From assembly GCA_013813185.1 (NCBI GenBank), contig JACCSD010000291.1, forward strand, positions 1 to 12,599: a DNA stretch of 12,599 bases. Reading direction: 5' to 3'. The notes beneath the pieces were generated by a model, which had not been told where the DNA came from, ran no database searches, and saw only the letters and a program-made list of their open reading frames with translations. Below are positions 6,883-12,599 of this stretch, one piece after another. Numbering within the stretch: position 1 is the first letter of the stretch; every line of letters starts with the position of its first letter. The translations under genes and the position numbers were made by a program. Origin of the DNA: Burkholderiaceae bacterium. GTDB lineage: Bacteria; Pseudomonadota; Gammaproteobacteria; Burkholderiales; Burkholderiaceae_F.

Positions 6883-8672
6883 CACGGTTTCTTCTTCGCG
6901 GCGGGATTGAGACTGGTGATGCGGCCGCTTTCCGTGCCCGCCTTTTCGTCGATGACCGCGTTGATCAGCGTCGGCCTGCGCGAGCGGATCGCTTCTTCCA
7001 TCGCCTTGCGAAGCTCGTCCGGCGTCCTGGCCAGAACGCCTACGCCACCGAAGGCCTGCATCAGCATCTCGTAACGGGCACCCTTGACGAACACCAGAGG
7101 CGACGGATCGCGCCCCCCGGTCGGATTCACTTCGTCGCCGCGGTAGACGCCGTTGTTGTTCAGGATCACGACGCACACCGGCAAGTTGTAGCGGCAGATC
7201 GTCTCGCATTCCATGCCGGAGAAGCCGAACGCGCTGTCGCCCTCGATCGCGATCACCTGCTCGCCGCTGACCACGGCCGCTGCGACCGAAAAGCCCATGC
7301 CGATGCCCATGACGCCCCAGGTTCCGACGTCGAGCCGCTTGCGTGGCTTGTACATGTCGACGATGCTGCGCGTGAAGTCGAGCGCGTTCGCACCCTCGTT
7401 GACGAGGATGGCGTCCGGATTCGCCTTGACGATGTCGCGCACGACGTTCAGCGCGCTGTGGAAGTTCATCGGCGTCGGATTCTGCGCGAGCGACTCGCCC
7501 ATCTTCGCGACGTTCTTCGTCTTGCGCTCCGCGATCGCGCCGAGCCACTCAGCGGGCGGCTTCGGCCACTTCGAACCCATCGCGCCGAGCATGGCCGCGA
7601 CGCACGAACCGATGTCGCCGACGACCGGCGCATCGATGCGGACGTTGCTGTCCGCTTCCTGAGGCGAGATGTCGATCTGAACGAACTTCTGCCCACCCCA
7701 GTGCTTGGCGCTTTTCCCGCCCCATGTCTTGCCCTTGCCTTGCGAAAGCAGCCAGTTGAGCCGCGCACCGATCAGCATCACGACGTCGGCCTCGGGCAAT
7801 ACGTACGAGCGCGCTGCGGAGGCCGACTGCTCGTGCGTGTCGGGTAGCAGGCCTTTGGCCATCGACATGGGCAGGTACGGGATCCCGGTCCTTTCTACCA
7901 GCGCGCGAATGTCCGCATCGGCCTGCGCGTACGCCGCCCCCTTGCCGAGAATGATGAGCGGGCGCTTGGCACCCTTGAGCAGATCGAGCGCGCGCTGTAC
8001 GGCATCCGGCGCCGGGATCTGGCGTGGCGCGGGATCGACCACTTTGATCAGCGACTGCCTTCCTGCTTCCGCGTCGATCGTCTGCGGGAACAGCTTGGCC
8101 GGGAAGTCGAGATAGACGCCGCCCGGACGACCGGAGAGGGCAGCACGGATCGCCCGCGCTACGCCCACGCCGATGTCCTCGGCGTGCAGGACGCGGAAGG
8201 CAGCCTTGGCATGCGGCCGGGCGATGGCGAGCTGGTCCATCTCCTCGTAGTCGCCCTGCTGCAAGTCAACGATCTCGCGCTCGGAGGAGCCGCTGATGAG
8301 GATCATCGGAAAGCAGTTGGTGGTGGCGTTAGCAAGCGCCGCCAGTCCGTTCATGAAACCGGGGGCGGACACCGTGAGGCAGATGCCCGGCTTCTGCGAC
8401 ATGAAGCCGGCGATGGAAGCGGCATACCCGGCGTTCTGCTCATGCCGGAAGGAGATCACGCGCAGTCCTGCAGCCTGCAACTTGCGCGTGAGGTCGGTAA
8501 TGGGAATGCCGGGCAGACCAAAGATCGTATCAATGCCGTTGAGCTTGAGCGCATCGATGACCAGCTGAAAGCCGTCGATCTCCTGCGACGGGGCAGTGAT
8601 CTCGCCACCAACAATTTTTGGCGTTTCGTCGGCGGTAGTTGCGACTGGCTTGGCTGCAATGACTGACGACAT
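6882..8672 (-). CDS. oxc: Oxalyl-CoA decarboxylase (ThDP-dependent)
   Basis: A 596-residue cytoplasmic enzyme that decarboxylates oxalyl-CoA to formyl-CoA and CO2. The N-terminal pyrimidine-binding domain carries the ThDP-activating glutamate in FRHEQNAGYAA (Glu78, equivalent to Glu56 of Oxalobacter formigenes Oxc) and DLQQGDYEEMDQ, with the Tyr-Glu pair (142-143) at the active site. The central domain contains the family-typical PLIILGKGAAYAQAD and MLIGARLNWLLSQGKGK. The C-terminal domain has the Mg/ThDP motif GDSAFGFSGMECETICRYNL (478-497) through NNNGVYRG, and ends with AGTESGRITSLNP. It is about 28 residues longer than the 568-residue Oxalobacter protein, mostly at the N terminus. The ATG at 8672 has GGGGG six bases upstream; an overlapping GTG at 8675 is spaced too close to it. 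First gene of the operon, reading away from the divergent Crp/Fnr regulator. Confidence 0.96.
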   Translation of the reverse strand: MSSVIAAKPVATTADETPKIVGGEITAPSQEIDGFQLVIDALKLNGIDTIFGLPGIPITDLTRKLQAAGLRVISFRHEQNAGYAASIAGFMSQKPGICLTVSAPGFMNGLAALANATTNCFPMILISGSSEREIVDLQQGDYEEMDQLAIARPHAKAAFRVLHAEDIGVGVARAIRAALSGRPGGVYLDFPAKLFPQTIDAEAGRQSLIKVVDPAPRQIPAPDAVQRALDLLKGAKRPLIILGKGAAYAQADADIRALVERTGIPYLPMSMAKGLLPDTHEQSASAARSYVLPEADVVMLIGARLNWLLSQGKGKTWGGKSAKHWGGQKFVQIDISPQEADSNVRIDAPVVGDIGSCVAAMLGAMGSKWPKPPAEWLGAIAERKTKNVAKMGESLAQNPTPMNFHSALNVVRDIVKANPDAILVNEGANALDFTRSIVDMYKPRKRLDVGTWGVMGIGMGFSVAAAVVSGEQVIAIEGDSAFGFSGMECETICRYNLPVCVVILNNNGVYRGDEVNPTGGRDPSPLVFVKGARYEMLMQAFGGVGVLARTPDELRKAMEEAIRSRRPTLINAVIDEKAGTESGRITSLNPAAKKKP

Positions 8673-8686
8673 CACTCACCCCCGTT

Positions 8687-8745
8687 AATGGATATCCGGT
8701 TCGACGCTCTGCGTCATCTGCCTGCAGCGCTATGACGTATCCATT
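8687..8745 (-). promoter_or_regulatory. Nested inverted repeats in the oxc leader
   Basis: AATGGATA (8687-8694) and TATCCATT (8738-8745) are perfect 8-base arms. Inside them CGTCAT (8712-8717) and ATGACG (8732-8737) are perfect 6-base arms, and 8737 directly abuts 8738, so the two stems could stack. In the transcript the outer stem ends three bases before the GGGGG of the oxc ribosome binding site. An alternative small stem, GACGC-TCT-GCGTC (8703-8715), shares bases with the inner stem, so the two exclude each other. Confidence 0.45.
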
Positions 8746-8814
8746 CGTCGGGACAACGAGCCTCGTTCGAGGGCCAGCGACGCATGGTTAGGGAGACGAA
8801 GTACGAAAATTCAT

Positions 8815-8824
8815 CCTATAGTAT
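8815..8824 (-). promoter_or_regulatory. Possible -10 box for the oxc operon
   Basis: On the minus strand TACTATAGGA contains two partial -10 matches, TACTAT (8824-8819) and TATAGG (8820-8815). Using TATAGG, transcription would start near 8808 and leave a leader of about 135 bases before oxc. No -35 hexamer is correctly spaced, as expected for an activator-dependent promoter. The plus strand of the same spot reads TATAGT (8817-8822) and could equally serve the regulator gene. Confidence 0.33.
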
Positions 8825-8840
8825 TGGCAGAAGCTGGGTC

Positions 8841-8856
8841 ATTGACCCGTGTCAAT
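8841..8856. promoter_or_regulatory. FNR/FixK-type operator, TTGA-N6-TCAA
   Basis: ATTGACCCGTGTCAAT is a perfect dyad with 6-base arms and a 4-base centre, and it fits the TTGA-N6-TCAA consensus of FNR-class regulators. Its centre lies about 41 bases upstream of the oxc start implied by the TATAGG box. It overlaps a second dyad, GGGTCA-T-TGACCC (8836-8848). It sits 60 bases before the start of a Crp/Fnr-type gene whose recognition helix has the matching E-x-x-S-R residues. Confidence 0.55.
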
Positions 8857-8916
8857 TTCCTACGCTTAAAGAGCCGAGCTATCAGGTTGGATTTAGCTCT
8901 TCAGACGCGCCCTCCA

Positions 8917-9516
8917 ATGAGTCTTGTTGCCACCCACCCCGAAAGCGCGCATTTGCGCGCCCAGCTGAAAGAGAACGTTGTTCTCAAGCACATGGCGCCG
9001 ACCGCGATGGCGGAGCTCGAGCCGCTGCTGTCCGTAGTCGATTGCCATAAGGGCGAATGCCTGATCCGCCAGGGGGCACTCGCGATGGAGCAATACTTTC
9101 TGCTCGACGGGATACTGAAAAGGGTGGTCGCGAATCAGCAAGGCAAGGCGATGATCTTGCGTTTCACCGACTCGGGCGCGATGGAGACGAGCTATGCAGC
9201 GTGGCGGCTTGATACGCCAGTGCCGTACAGCATCATGACGGTCACTAAGGCGCGGGTCGCAAAGCTTCCGCTGCCGCAGTGGGTTGCGTTCCTTGACCGG
9301 CACCTGGATCTAAAGCAAATTTTCGAGTTCGAGGTCATGCATTTGATGAGCGAGATCATGGCGCACACGATTACGCTGCATCTGCTCGATGCGCCGGGTC
9401 GCGTACACCGATTCATGCGCAAGCACCCCGAGCTGACCGACCGCGTGCCGCAGAAAGAACTCGCGTCGTACCTGAATCTTTCGGCGGAAACCCTGTCGAG
9501 GCTGCGGAAAGACTAA
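8917..9516 (+). CDS. Crp/Fnr-type regulator divergent to oxc
   Basis: A 199-residue regulator with a cyclic-nucleotide-binding-like sensor (about 20-120; HKGECLIRQGALAMEQYFLLDG at about 44-65), a dimer helix (about 125-158) and a terminal helix-turn-helix VPQKELASYLNLSAETLSRL (177-196). The recognition helix carries Glu191, Ser194 and Arg195, the E-x-x-S-R set by which FNR reads TTGA. The cAMP-pocket GE and R-S residues are absent (GAMETSYAAW instead), and Cys43 and Cys48 alone are not an FNR cluster, so the signal is unknown. The protein stops two residues after the recognition helix with no wing, as in a known subset of the family. The start is uncertain: the ATG at 8917 has no clear ribosome binding site, and TTG codons at 8824 and 8887 are in frame. 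Its divergent position suggests that it controls oxc and itself (inference). Confidence 0.85.
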   Translation: MSLVATHPESAHLRAQLKENVVLKHMAPTAMAELEPLLSVVDCHKGECLIRQGALAMEQYFLLDGILKRVVANQQGKAMILRFTDSGAMETSYAAWRLDTPVPYSIMTVTKARVAKLPLPQWVAFLDRHLDLKQIFEFEVMHLMSEIMAHTITLHLLDAPGRVHRFMRKHPELTDRVPQKELASYLNLSAETLSRLRKD

Positions 9517-11030
9517 CGGGGTGCGGTCGAAGCCGACCGCGCTGCGCGCACGCGCGCGAGAGCGCGGCTGATCAGCGGCCAGAACAGCATCACCAGCGCG
9601 AGCGCGGTGATGCCGCCGACCAGCCAGTTGGAAAAGAACACCCGCACGTCGCCCTGCGAAATAATCATCGACTGTCGAAACGAATCTTCGGCGCGATCGC
9701 CCAGCACCAGTGCAAGCACCAGCGGCGCCAGCGGGTAATCCAGCTTTTTGAACACATACCCAACGACGCCGAACAGCAGCATCAGCCAAATGTCGAGCAT
9801 CGCGTTGTGCACGGTGTAAGCGCCGATCGCGCAAATCACGATGATCACCGGCGCGATGATCGAAAACGGAATCCGCAGGATCGAGGCGAACAGCGGCACA
9901 CACGTAAGGACGATCACCAGACCGGCGATGTTGCCCAGGTACATGCTTGCGATCAGGCCCCAGACGAAGTCTTTTTGCTCGACAAACAGCAGCGGTCCCG
10001 GCTGCAGCCCCCAGATCAGCAGACCGCCAAGCAGCACAGCTGCCGTCGGCGAGCCTGGAATGCCCAGCGCGAGCATCGGCAGCAGTGCGGAGGTGCCGGC
10101 CGCATGCGCCGCGGTCTCGGGCGCCACCACACCTTCAAGCTGACCGGTGCCGAACTTGGCGCCGTCGCGCGACATGCGCTTGGCGACTCCGTAGCTCATG
10201 AACGACGCCGGCGTCGCGCCGCCCGGTGTGATTCCCATCCAGCAGCCGATCGCGCAACTGCGCAGCGACGTCATCCAGTACCTGGGCAACTTGGCCCAGG
10301 TTTCGAATACGACCTTCAAATTGAGCTTGGCGGGCTTGCCGGTAAAGGACAGGCCTTGTTCCATCGACAACAGGATCTCGCCGATGCCAAACAGGCCGAT
10401 TACCGCGATTAGAAAATCGAAGCCGCGCAACAGCTCGATGAAACCGAAGTTCAGGCGCAGTTGGCCGGTCACCGTATCCATGCCGACTGCCGCGAGCGCG
10501 AAACCAACCATCATCGACGTCAGCGTCTTCCACGGCGATCCTTTGCCCATGCCGATAAAACTGCAGAAGGTCAGCAAATAAACCGAGAAAAACTCCGGCG
10601 GCCCGAATTGCAGCGCGAATTGCGCGACCAGCGGCGCCAGAAACGTGATCATCACGACCGCGACGAACGCTCCGACGAACGACGACGTAAACGCACCGGT
10701 CAGCGCTTCACCGGCACGCCCCTGCTGCGCCATCGGATAGCCGTCGAACGTCGTCGCTACCGACCAGGGTTCGCCGGGAATGTTGAACAGTATCGACGTG
10801 ATGGCGCCGCCGAACAACGCGCCCCAGTAGATGCACGAGAGCATGATGATCGCCGAGGTCGGCGGCATCGTGAACGTGAGCGGCAGCAGAATGGCCACAC
10901 CGTTGGCGCCGCCCAGGCCCGGGAGCACCCCGATGATGACGCCGAGCACGATGCCGATCATCATCAGCATCAGATTGAACGGCGTCAGCACGACGGCAAA
11001 ACCGTCGAACAGGGCGCTCAGCTCGGGCAA
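9513..11030 (-). CDS. tctA: Tripartite tricarboxylate transporter, large membrane subunit TctA
   Basis: A 505-residue integral membrane protein with roughly 12 hydrophobic segments, the usual length for TctA. It shows the two family signatures: GVLPGLGGANGVAILLPLTF (34-53) with YWGALFGGAITSILFNIPGE (68-87), and the second-half repeat GITPGGATPASFMSYGVAKR (266-285) with EGVVAPETAAHAAG (299-312) and LALGIPGS (320-327). The usual paired Asn after APE are Ala-His here, as I recall from one clade of the family. TctA with TctB forms the ion-driven channel fed by the periplasmic TctC. The start is a TTG at 11030 with GGAG six bases upstream; later ATG codons would remove the first membrane segment. 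It is the last gene of the operon, 49 bases after tctB. Its stop overlaps the stop of the convergent regulator. The symbol denotes the family; the substrate is unknown. Confidence 0.93.
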   Translation of the reverse strand: MPELSALFDGFAVVLTPFNLMLMMIGIVLGVIIGVLPGLGGANGVAILLPLTFTMPPTSAIIMLSCIYWGALFGGAITSILFNIPGEPWSVATTFDGYPMAQQGRAGEALTGAFTSSFVGAFVAVVMITFLAPLVAQFALQFGPPEFFSVYLLTFCSFIGMGKGSPWKTLTSMMVGFALAAVGMDTVTGQLRLNFGFIELLRGFDFLIAVIGLFGIGEILLSMEQGLSFTGKPAKLNLKVVFETWAKLPRYWMTSLRSCAIGCWMGITPGGATPASFMSYGVAKRMSRDGAKFGTGQLEGVVAPETAAHAAGTSALLPMLALGIPGSPTAAVLLGGLLIWGLQPGPLLFVEQKDFVWGLIASMYLGNIAGLVIVLTCVPLFASILRIPFSIIAPVIIVICAIGAYTVHNAMLDIWLMLLFGVVGYVFKKLDYPLAPLVLALVLGDRAEDSFRQSMIISQGDVRVFFSNWLVGGITALALVMLFWPLISRALARVRAARSASTAPR

Positions 11031-11052
11031 ACTTTTCTCCGGGTAGCGGGCG

Positions 11053-11069
11053 AAAAAAGGCAGCGTGCC
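11053..11069 (-). terminator. Weak hairpin plus T6 between tctB and tctA
   Basis: On the minus strand GGCA-CGC-TGCC is followed at once by six T, 11 bases after the tctB stop and 22 before the tctA start. The 4-bp stem is too short for full termination; partial attenuation is possible. Confidence 0.3.
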
Positions 11070-11079
11070 AGGCGCATGG

Positions 11080-11610
11080 TCAGTATCCGAGAAAGCCCAG
11101 TGGGTTGAACACGCCCTTGAACAACGGCACCTTGAACCACACTTCGAACATCAGAAAAAAAATGACGTTGACGCCGAGTCCGACAGCGATGCCTTTCCAC
11201 CACGAATACTTGCCGAGCCAGATCATGAAAGTAGCGATATAGATCGCCGAGGCGACGTACAGTCCGACGTACTTGACGGCTACCACGTAGAGCGCTGCCG
11301 GGATCAGGACCGTCAGCACGAGCTTGAACGGTCCCCATAAAACGAAGGGCGTGCCTGCGGCCGGCTTCGCTGACTTTCCGAACGCCGCTCGCGCCAGTGT
11401 TACCACACTCGAAATGCAGATCAGCAGGCCGATATAGAAGGGAAAGTAGCCCGATTGCGGCCCGTCGCTGCCCCACTTTGAGCCCATCCGGTAGCTGTCG
11501 AAAACCACGACCCCGCCGAGCGTGAACAGGATTAGCGCGACCGCGATTTCCACGGTACGCGTCGAAACGACCGCGCGATCGCCGCCGCCGGATGACGGAT
11601 CGTCATCCAT
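11080..11610 (-). CDS. tctB: Tripartite tricarboxylate transporter, small membrane subunit TctB
   Basis: A 176-residue protein with a polar N-terminal stretch (1-19) and about five membrane segments (20-37, 56-74, 93-112, 114-132, 138-157), usual for TctB. The motif GPQSGYFPFYIGLL (50-63) between the first two helices and the end FEVWFKVPLFKGVF are typical of the family. It partners TctA in the inner membrane. The ATG at 11610 has only a weak AGG upstream and lies in a stable hairpin, described separately. A GTG at codon 20, just before the first helix, is the main alternative, but it has no ribosome binding site. It is 83 bases after tctC and 49 before tctA, on the same strand. The family is fast-evolving, so the assignment rests on topology, motif and position. 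Confidence 0.88.
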   Translation of the reverse strand: MDDDPSSGGGDRAVVSTRTVEIAVALILFTLGGVVVFDSYRMGSKWGSDGPQSGYFPFYIGLLICISSVVTLARAAFGKSAKPAAGTPFVLWGPFKLVLTVLIPAALYVVAVKYVGLYVASAIYIATFMIWLGKYSWWKGIAVGLGVNVIFFLMFEVWFKVPLFKGVFNPLGFLGY

Positions 11611-11617
11611 GGGCGGC
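11584..11617 (-). promoter_or_regulatory. Hairpin enclosing the tctB start codon
   Basis: GGATGACG (11590-11597) and CGTCATCC (11601-11608) are perfect 8-base arms around a 3-base loop. They are flanked by GCCGCC (11584-11589) and GGCGGC (11612-11617), which extend the stem past a 3-base bulge. The start codon lies at 11608-11610: two of its bases are in the bulge and the third is in the inner stem. The weak ribosome binding site abuts the outer arm. Confidence 0.5.
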
Positions 11618-11630
11618 CTGCTTTAGATCT

Positions 11631-11643
11631 GTCGCGACGCGAC
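11631..11643. repeat. Short dyad in the tctC-tctB gap
   Basis: GTCGCG-A-CGCGAC is a perfect dyad with 6-base arms and one central base. It may be part of the transcript folding between tctC and tctB. Alone it is near what chance gives in GC-rich DNA. Confidence 0.25.
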
Positions 11644-11660
11644 TCACGCTCTACTAGGTA

Positions 11661-11706
11661 GGCCAAAGGCAAGACCGCACGGGGCGCGCGCGGTCAGGGC
11701 TTGGCC
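11661..11706 (-). promoter_or_regulatory. Interrupted stem-loop at the tctC 3' end
   Basis: GGCCAA (11661-11666) pairs with TTGGCC (11701-11706), and GACCGC (11673-11678) pairs with GCGGTC (11690-11695), across an 11-base loop. The tctC stop lies inside the inner arm. No T run follows on the minus strand, so it is better read as a 3'-end stabiliser or processing site than as a terminator. Confidence 0.4.
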
Positions 11707-12599
11707 AGGAAGCCGGCTTCGCGCATCAGCTCGCGGTGCGTACCTTCGGTTTTCTCGACCCATTTGGCATACTCGGGGCCGATCATGAAGGTCTGGTTGA
11801 ACGCACCGTCCTCCATGAATTTCTTCCACTCCGGCGTTTCCCGCACTTTCTTGAACAAGTCGACGTAGTAATCGACCTGATCCTTACTGACCCCTCCCGG
11901 CATGAAGATGCCGCGCAGCATCACATAGTCCATCGGCACACCCGATTCCTTGCAGGTCGGAATATCGTTCCACGACATGGTCTCGGTTACTTTGGTTTTG
12001 TACGGCATGCGCACGTCATCGAATACGCACAGCGGGCGCAATTTTCCGCCGCGCCATTGGGCGACCGCTTCGATCGGATTATTGACAGTCGAATCGACGT
12101 GCTTGCCGACCAGTTGCACTGCGACGTCACCGCCTCCCTTGAACGGAACGTAGGTAAATTTCACGCCGGCAGACTTCTCGATGGCGACCGTGATGATCTG
12201 GTCTTCCTGTCGCGACCCGGTGCCGCCCATGATTTTGTTGGGAGTCGCACCCTTGGCGGCGGCGAGATACTCCTTCGCGTTCTTGTACGGCGATTCGGCA
12301 TTGACCCAAAGCACGAACTGATCGAGTGCCATCATCGCCACTGGCGTCAGGTCTTTCCAGTTAAACGGCACACCCGTCGCAAGCGGCGTGGTGAACAGGT
12401 TGGACAGCGTGATGATGATCTTATGCGGATCGCCCTTGGCTTCCTTCACTGCGAGGAATCCTTCCGCTCCTGCGCCACCTGATTTGTTGACGACAATCAG
12501 AGACTGCTTCATCAGATTGTTCTTGGTGATGACGCCTTGCATCAAGCGCGCCATCTGATCGGCACCTCCGCCGGTGCCGGCCGGGACCACAAACTCCAC
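11694..12599 (-). CDS. tctC: Tripartite tricarboxylate transporter substrate-binding protein (Bug/TctC), N terminus beyond window
   Basis: The 301 residues in the window lack the start. The first visible residues, EFVVPAGTGGGADQMARLM, correspond to the ligand-loop region that normally follows a signal peptide and a short strand, so a few tens of residues are missing (full members are about 320-330). Other Bug landmarks are IVVNKSGGAGAEGFLAVKEA, a TLSNLFTTPLATGVPFNWKDLTPVAM-type segment, FTYVPFKGGGDVAVQLVGKHVD, and a WKKFMEDGAF...MIGPEYAKWV end. It should be a periplasmic Venus-flytrap receptor that delivers a carboxylate to TctAB. Bug proteins are strongly amplified in Burkholderiales, and sequence alone seldom gives the ligand; the oxalate genes nearby make a small dicarboxylate worth testing. 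The operon promoter lies outside the window. Confidence 0.93.
   Translation of the reverse strand: MEFVVPAGTGGGADQMARLMQGVITKNNLMKQSLIVVNKSGGAGAEGFLAVKEAKGDPHKIIITLSNLFTTPLATGVPFNWKDLTPVAMMALDQFVLWVNAESPYKNAKEYLAAAKGATPNKIMGGTGSRQEDQIITVAIEKSAGVKFTYVPFKGGGDVAVQLVGKHVDSTVNNPIEAVAQWRGGKLRPLCVFDDVRMPYKTKVTETMSWNDIPTCKESGVPMDYVMLRGIFMPGGVSKDQVDYYVDLFKKVRETPEWKKFMEDGAFNQTFMIGPEYAKWVEKTEGTHRELMREAGFLAKP

Noticed and set aside
6768..7847. A 359-codon plus-strand open frame opposite oxc and the start of frc
   Set aside because: It is a mirror frame of oxc codon bias, with no domain, no ribosome binding site of note, and Arg/Asp/His-rich composition.
8824..8916. TTG at 8824 as the regulator start, giving 230 residues
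   Set aside because: The added residues do not resemble the family, and the frame would cover the palindromic operator. Kept only as an alternative.

Overview
The window reads as chromosomal DNA from a GC-rich Betaproteobacterium, most likely of the order Burkholderiales. This is judged from gene content (a Bug-type tripartite tricarboxylate transporter, DUF4197 and EVE proteins, two Crp/Fnr regulators) and a strong GC bias; no rRNA or other taxonomic marker is present. I see no tRNA, rRNA, insertion sequence, CRISPR array or phage gene.

Layout. (1) Positions 1-3335 hold housekeeping or poorly characterised genes: a GrpB/UPF0157-family gene cut by the left edge, a Crp-family regulator, a tight minus-strand operon (small membrane protein, DUF4197 lipid-exported or periplasmic protein, EVE-domain protein), and a plus-strand orphan gene of 96 codons. 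(2) Positions 3367-8672 are a minus-strand operon in the order oxc (oxalyl-CoA decarboxylase), frc (formyl-CoA:oxalate CoA-transferase), then an ADP-forming acyl-CoA synthetase whose ATP-grasp half precedes its CoA-ligase half. (3) Positions 8673-8916 are a divergent control region, followed by a plus-strand Crp/Fnr-type regulator (8917-9516). (4) Positions 9513-12599 hold a minus-strand tripartite tricarboxylate transporter operon, tctC-tctB-tctA, with tctC cut by the right edge.

Working together: oxc and frc form the classic oxalate cycle. Frc moves CoA from formyl-CoA to oxalate, Oxc decarboxylates oxalyl-CoA back to formyl-CoA, and formate plus CO2 leave. The third gene could prime the cycle by making the first CoA thioester, or recover thioester energy as ATP; this is inference. 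The neighbouring transporter is a candidate carboxylate (possibly oxalate) importer, also inference.

The best unexplained signals are regulatory. A perfect FNR/FixK-type palindrome (TTGA-N6-TCAA) lies between oxc and the regulator, about 41 bases upstream of the start implied by a possible oxc -10 box. The regulator's recognition helix carries the E-x-x-S-R pattern that reads TTGA half-sites in FNR. The inferred oxc leader carries nested inverted repeats that end just before its ribosome binding site. The tctB start codon sits in a 14-bp interrupted hairpin, and further dyads lie in the tctC-tctB and tctB-tctA gaps.
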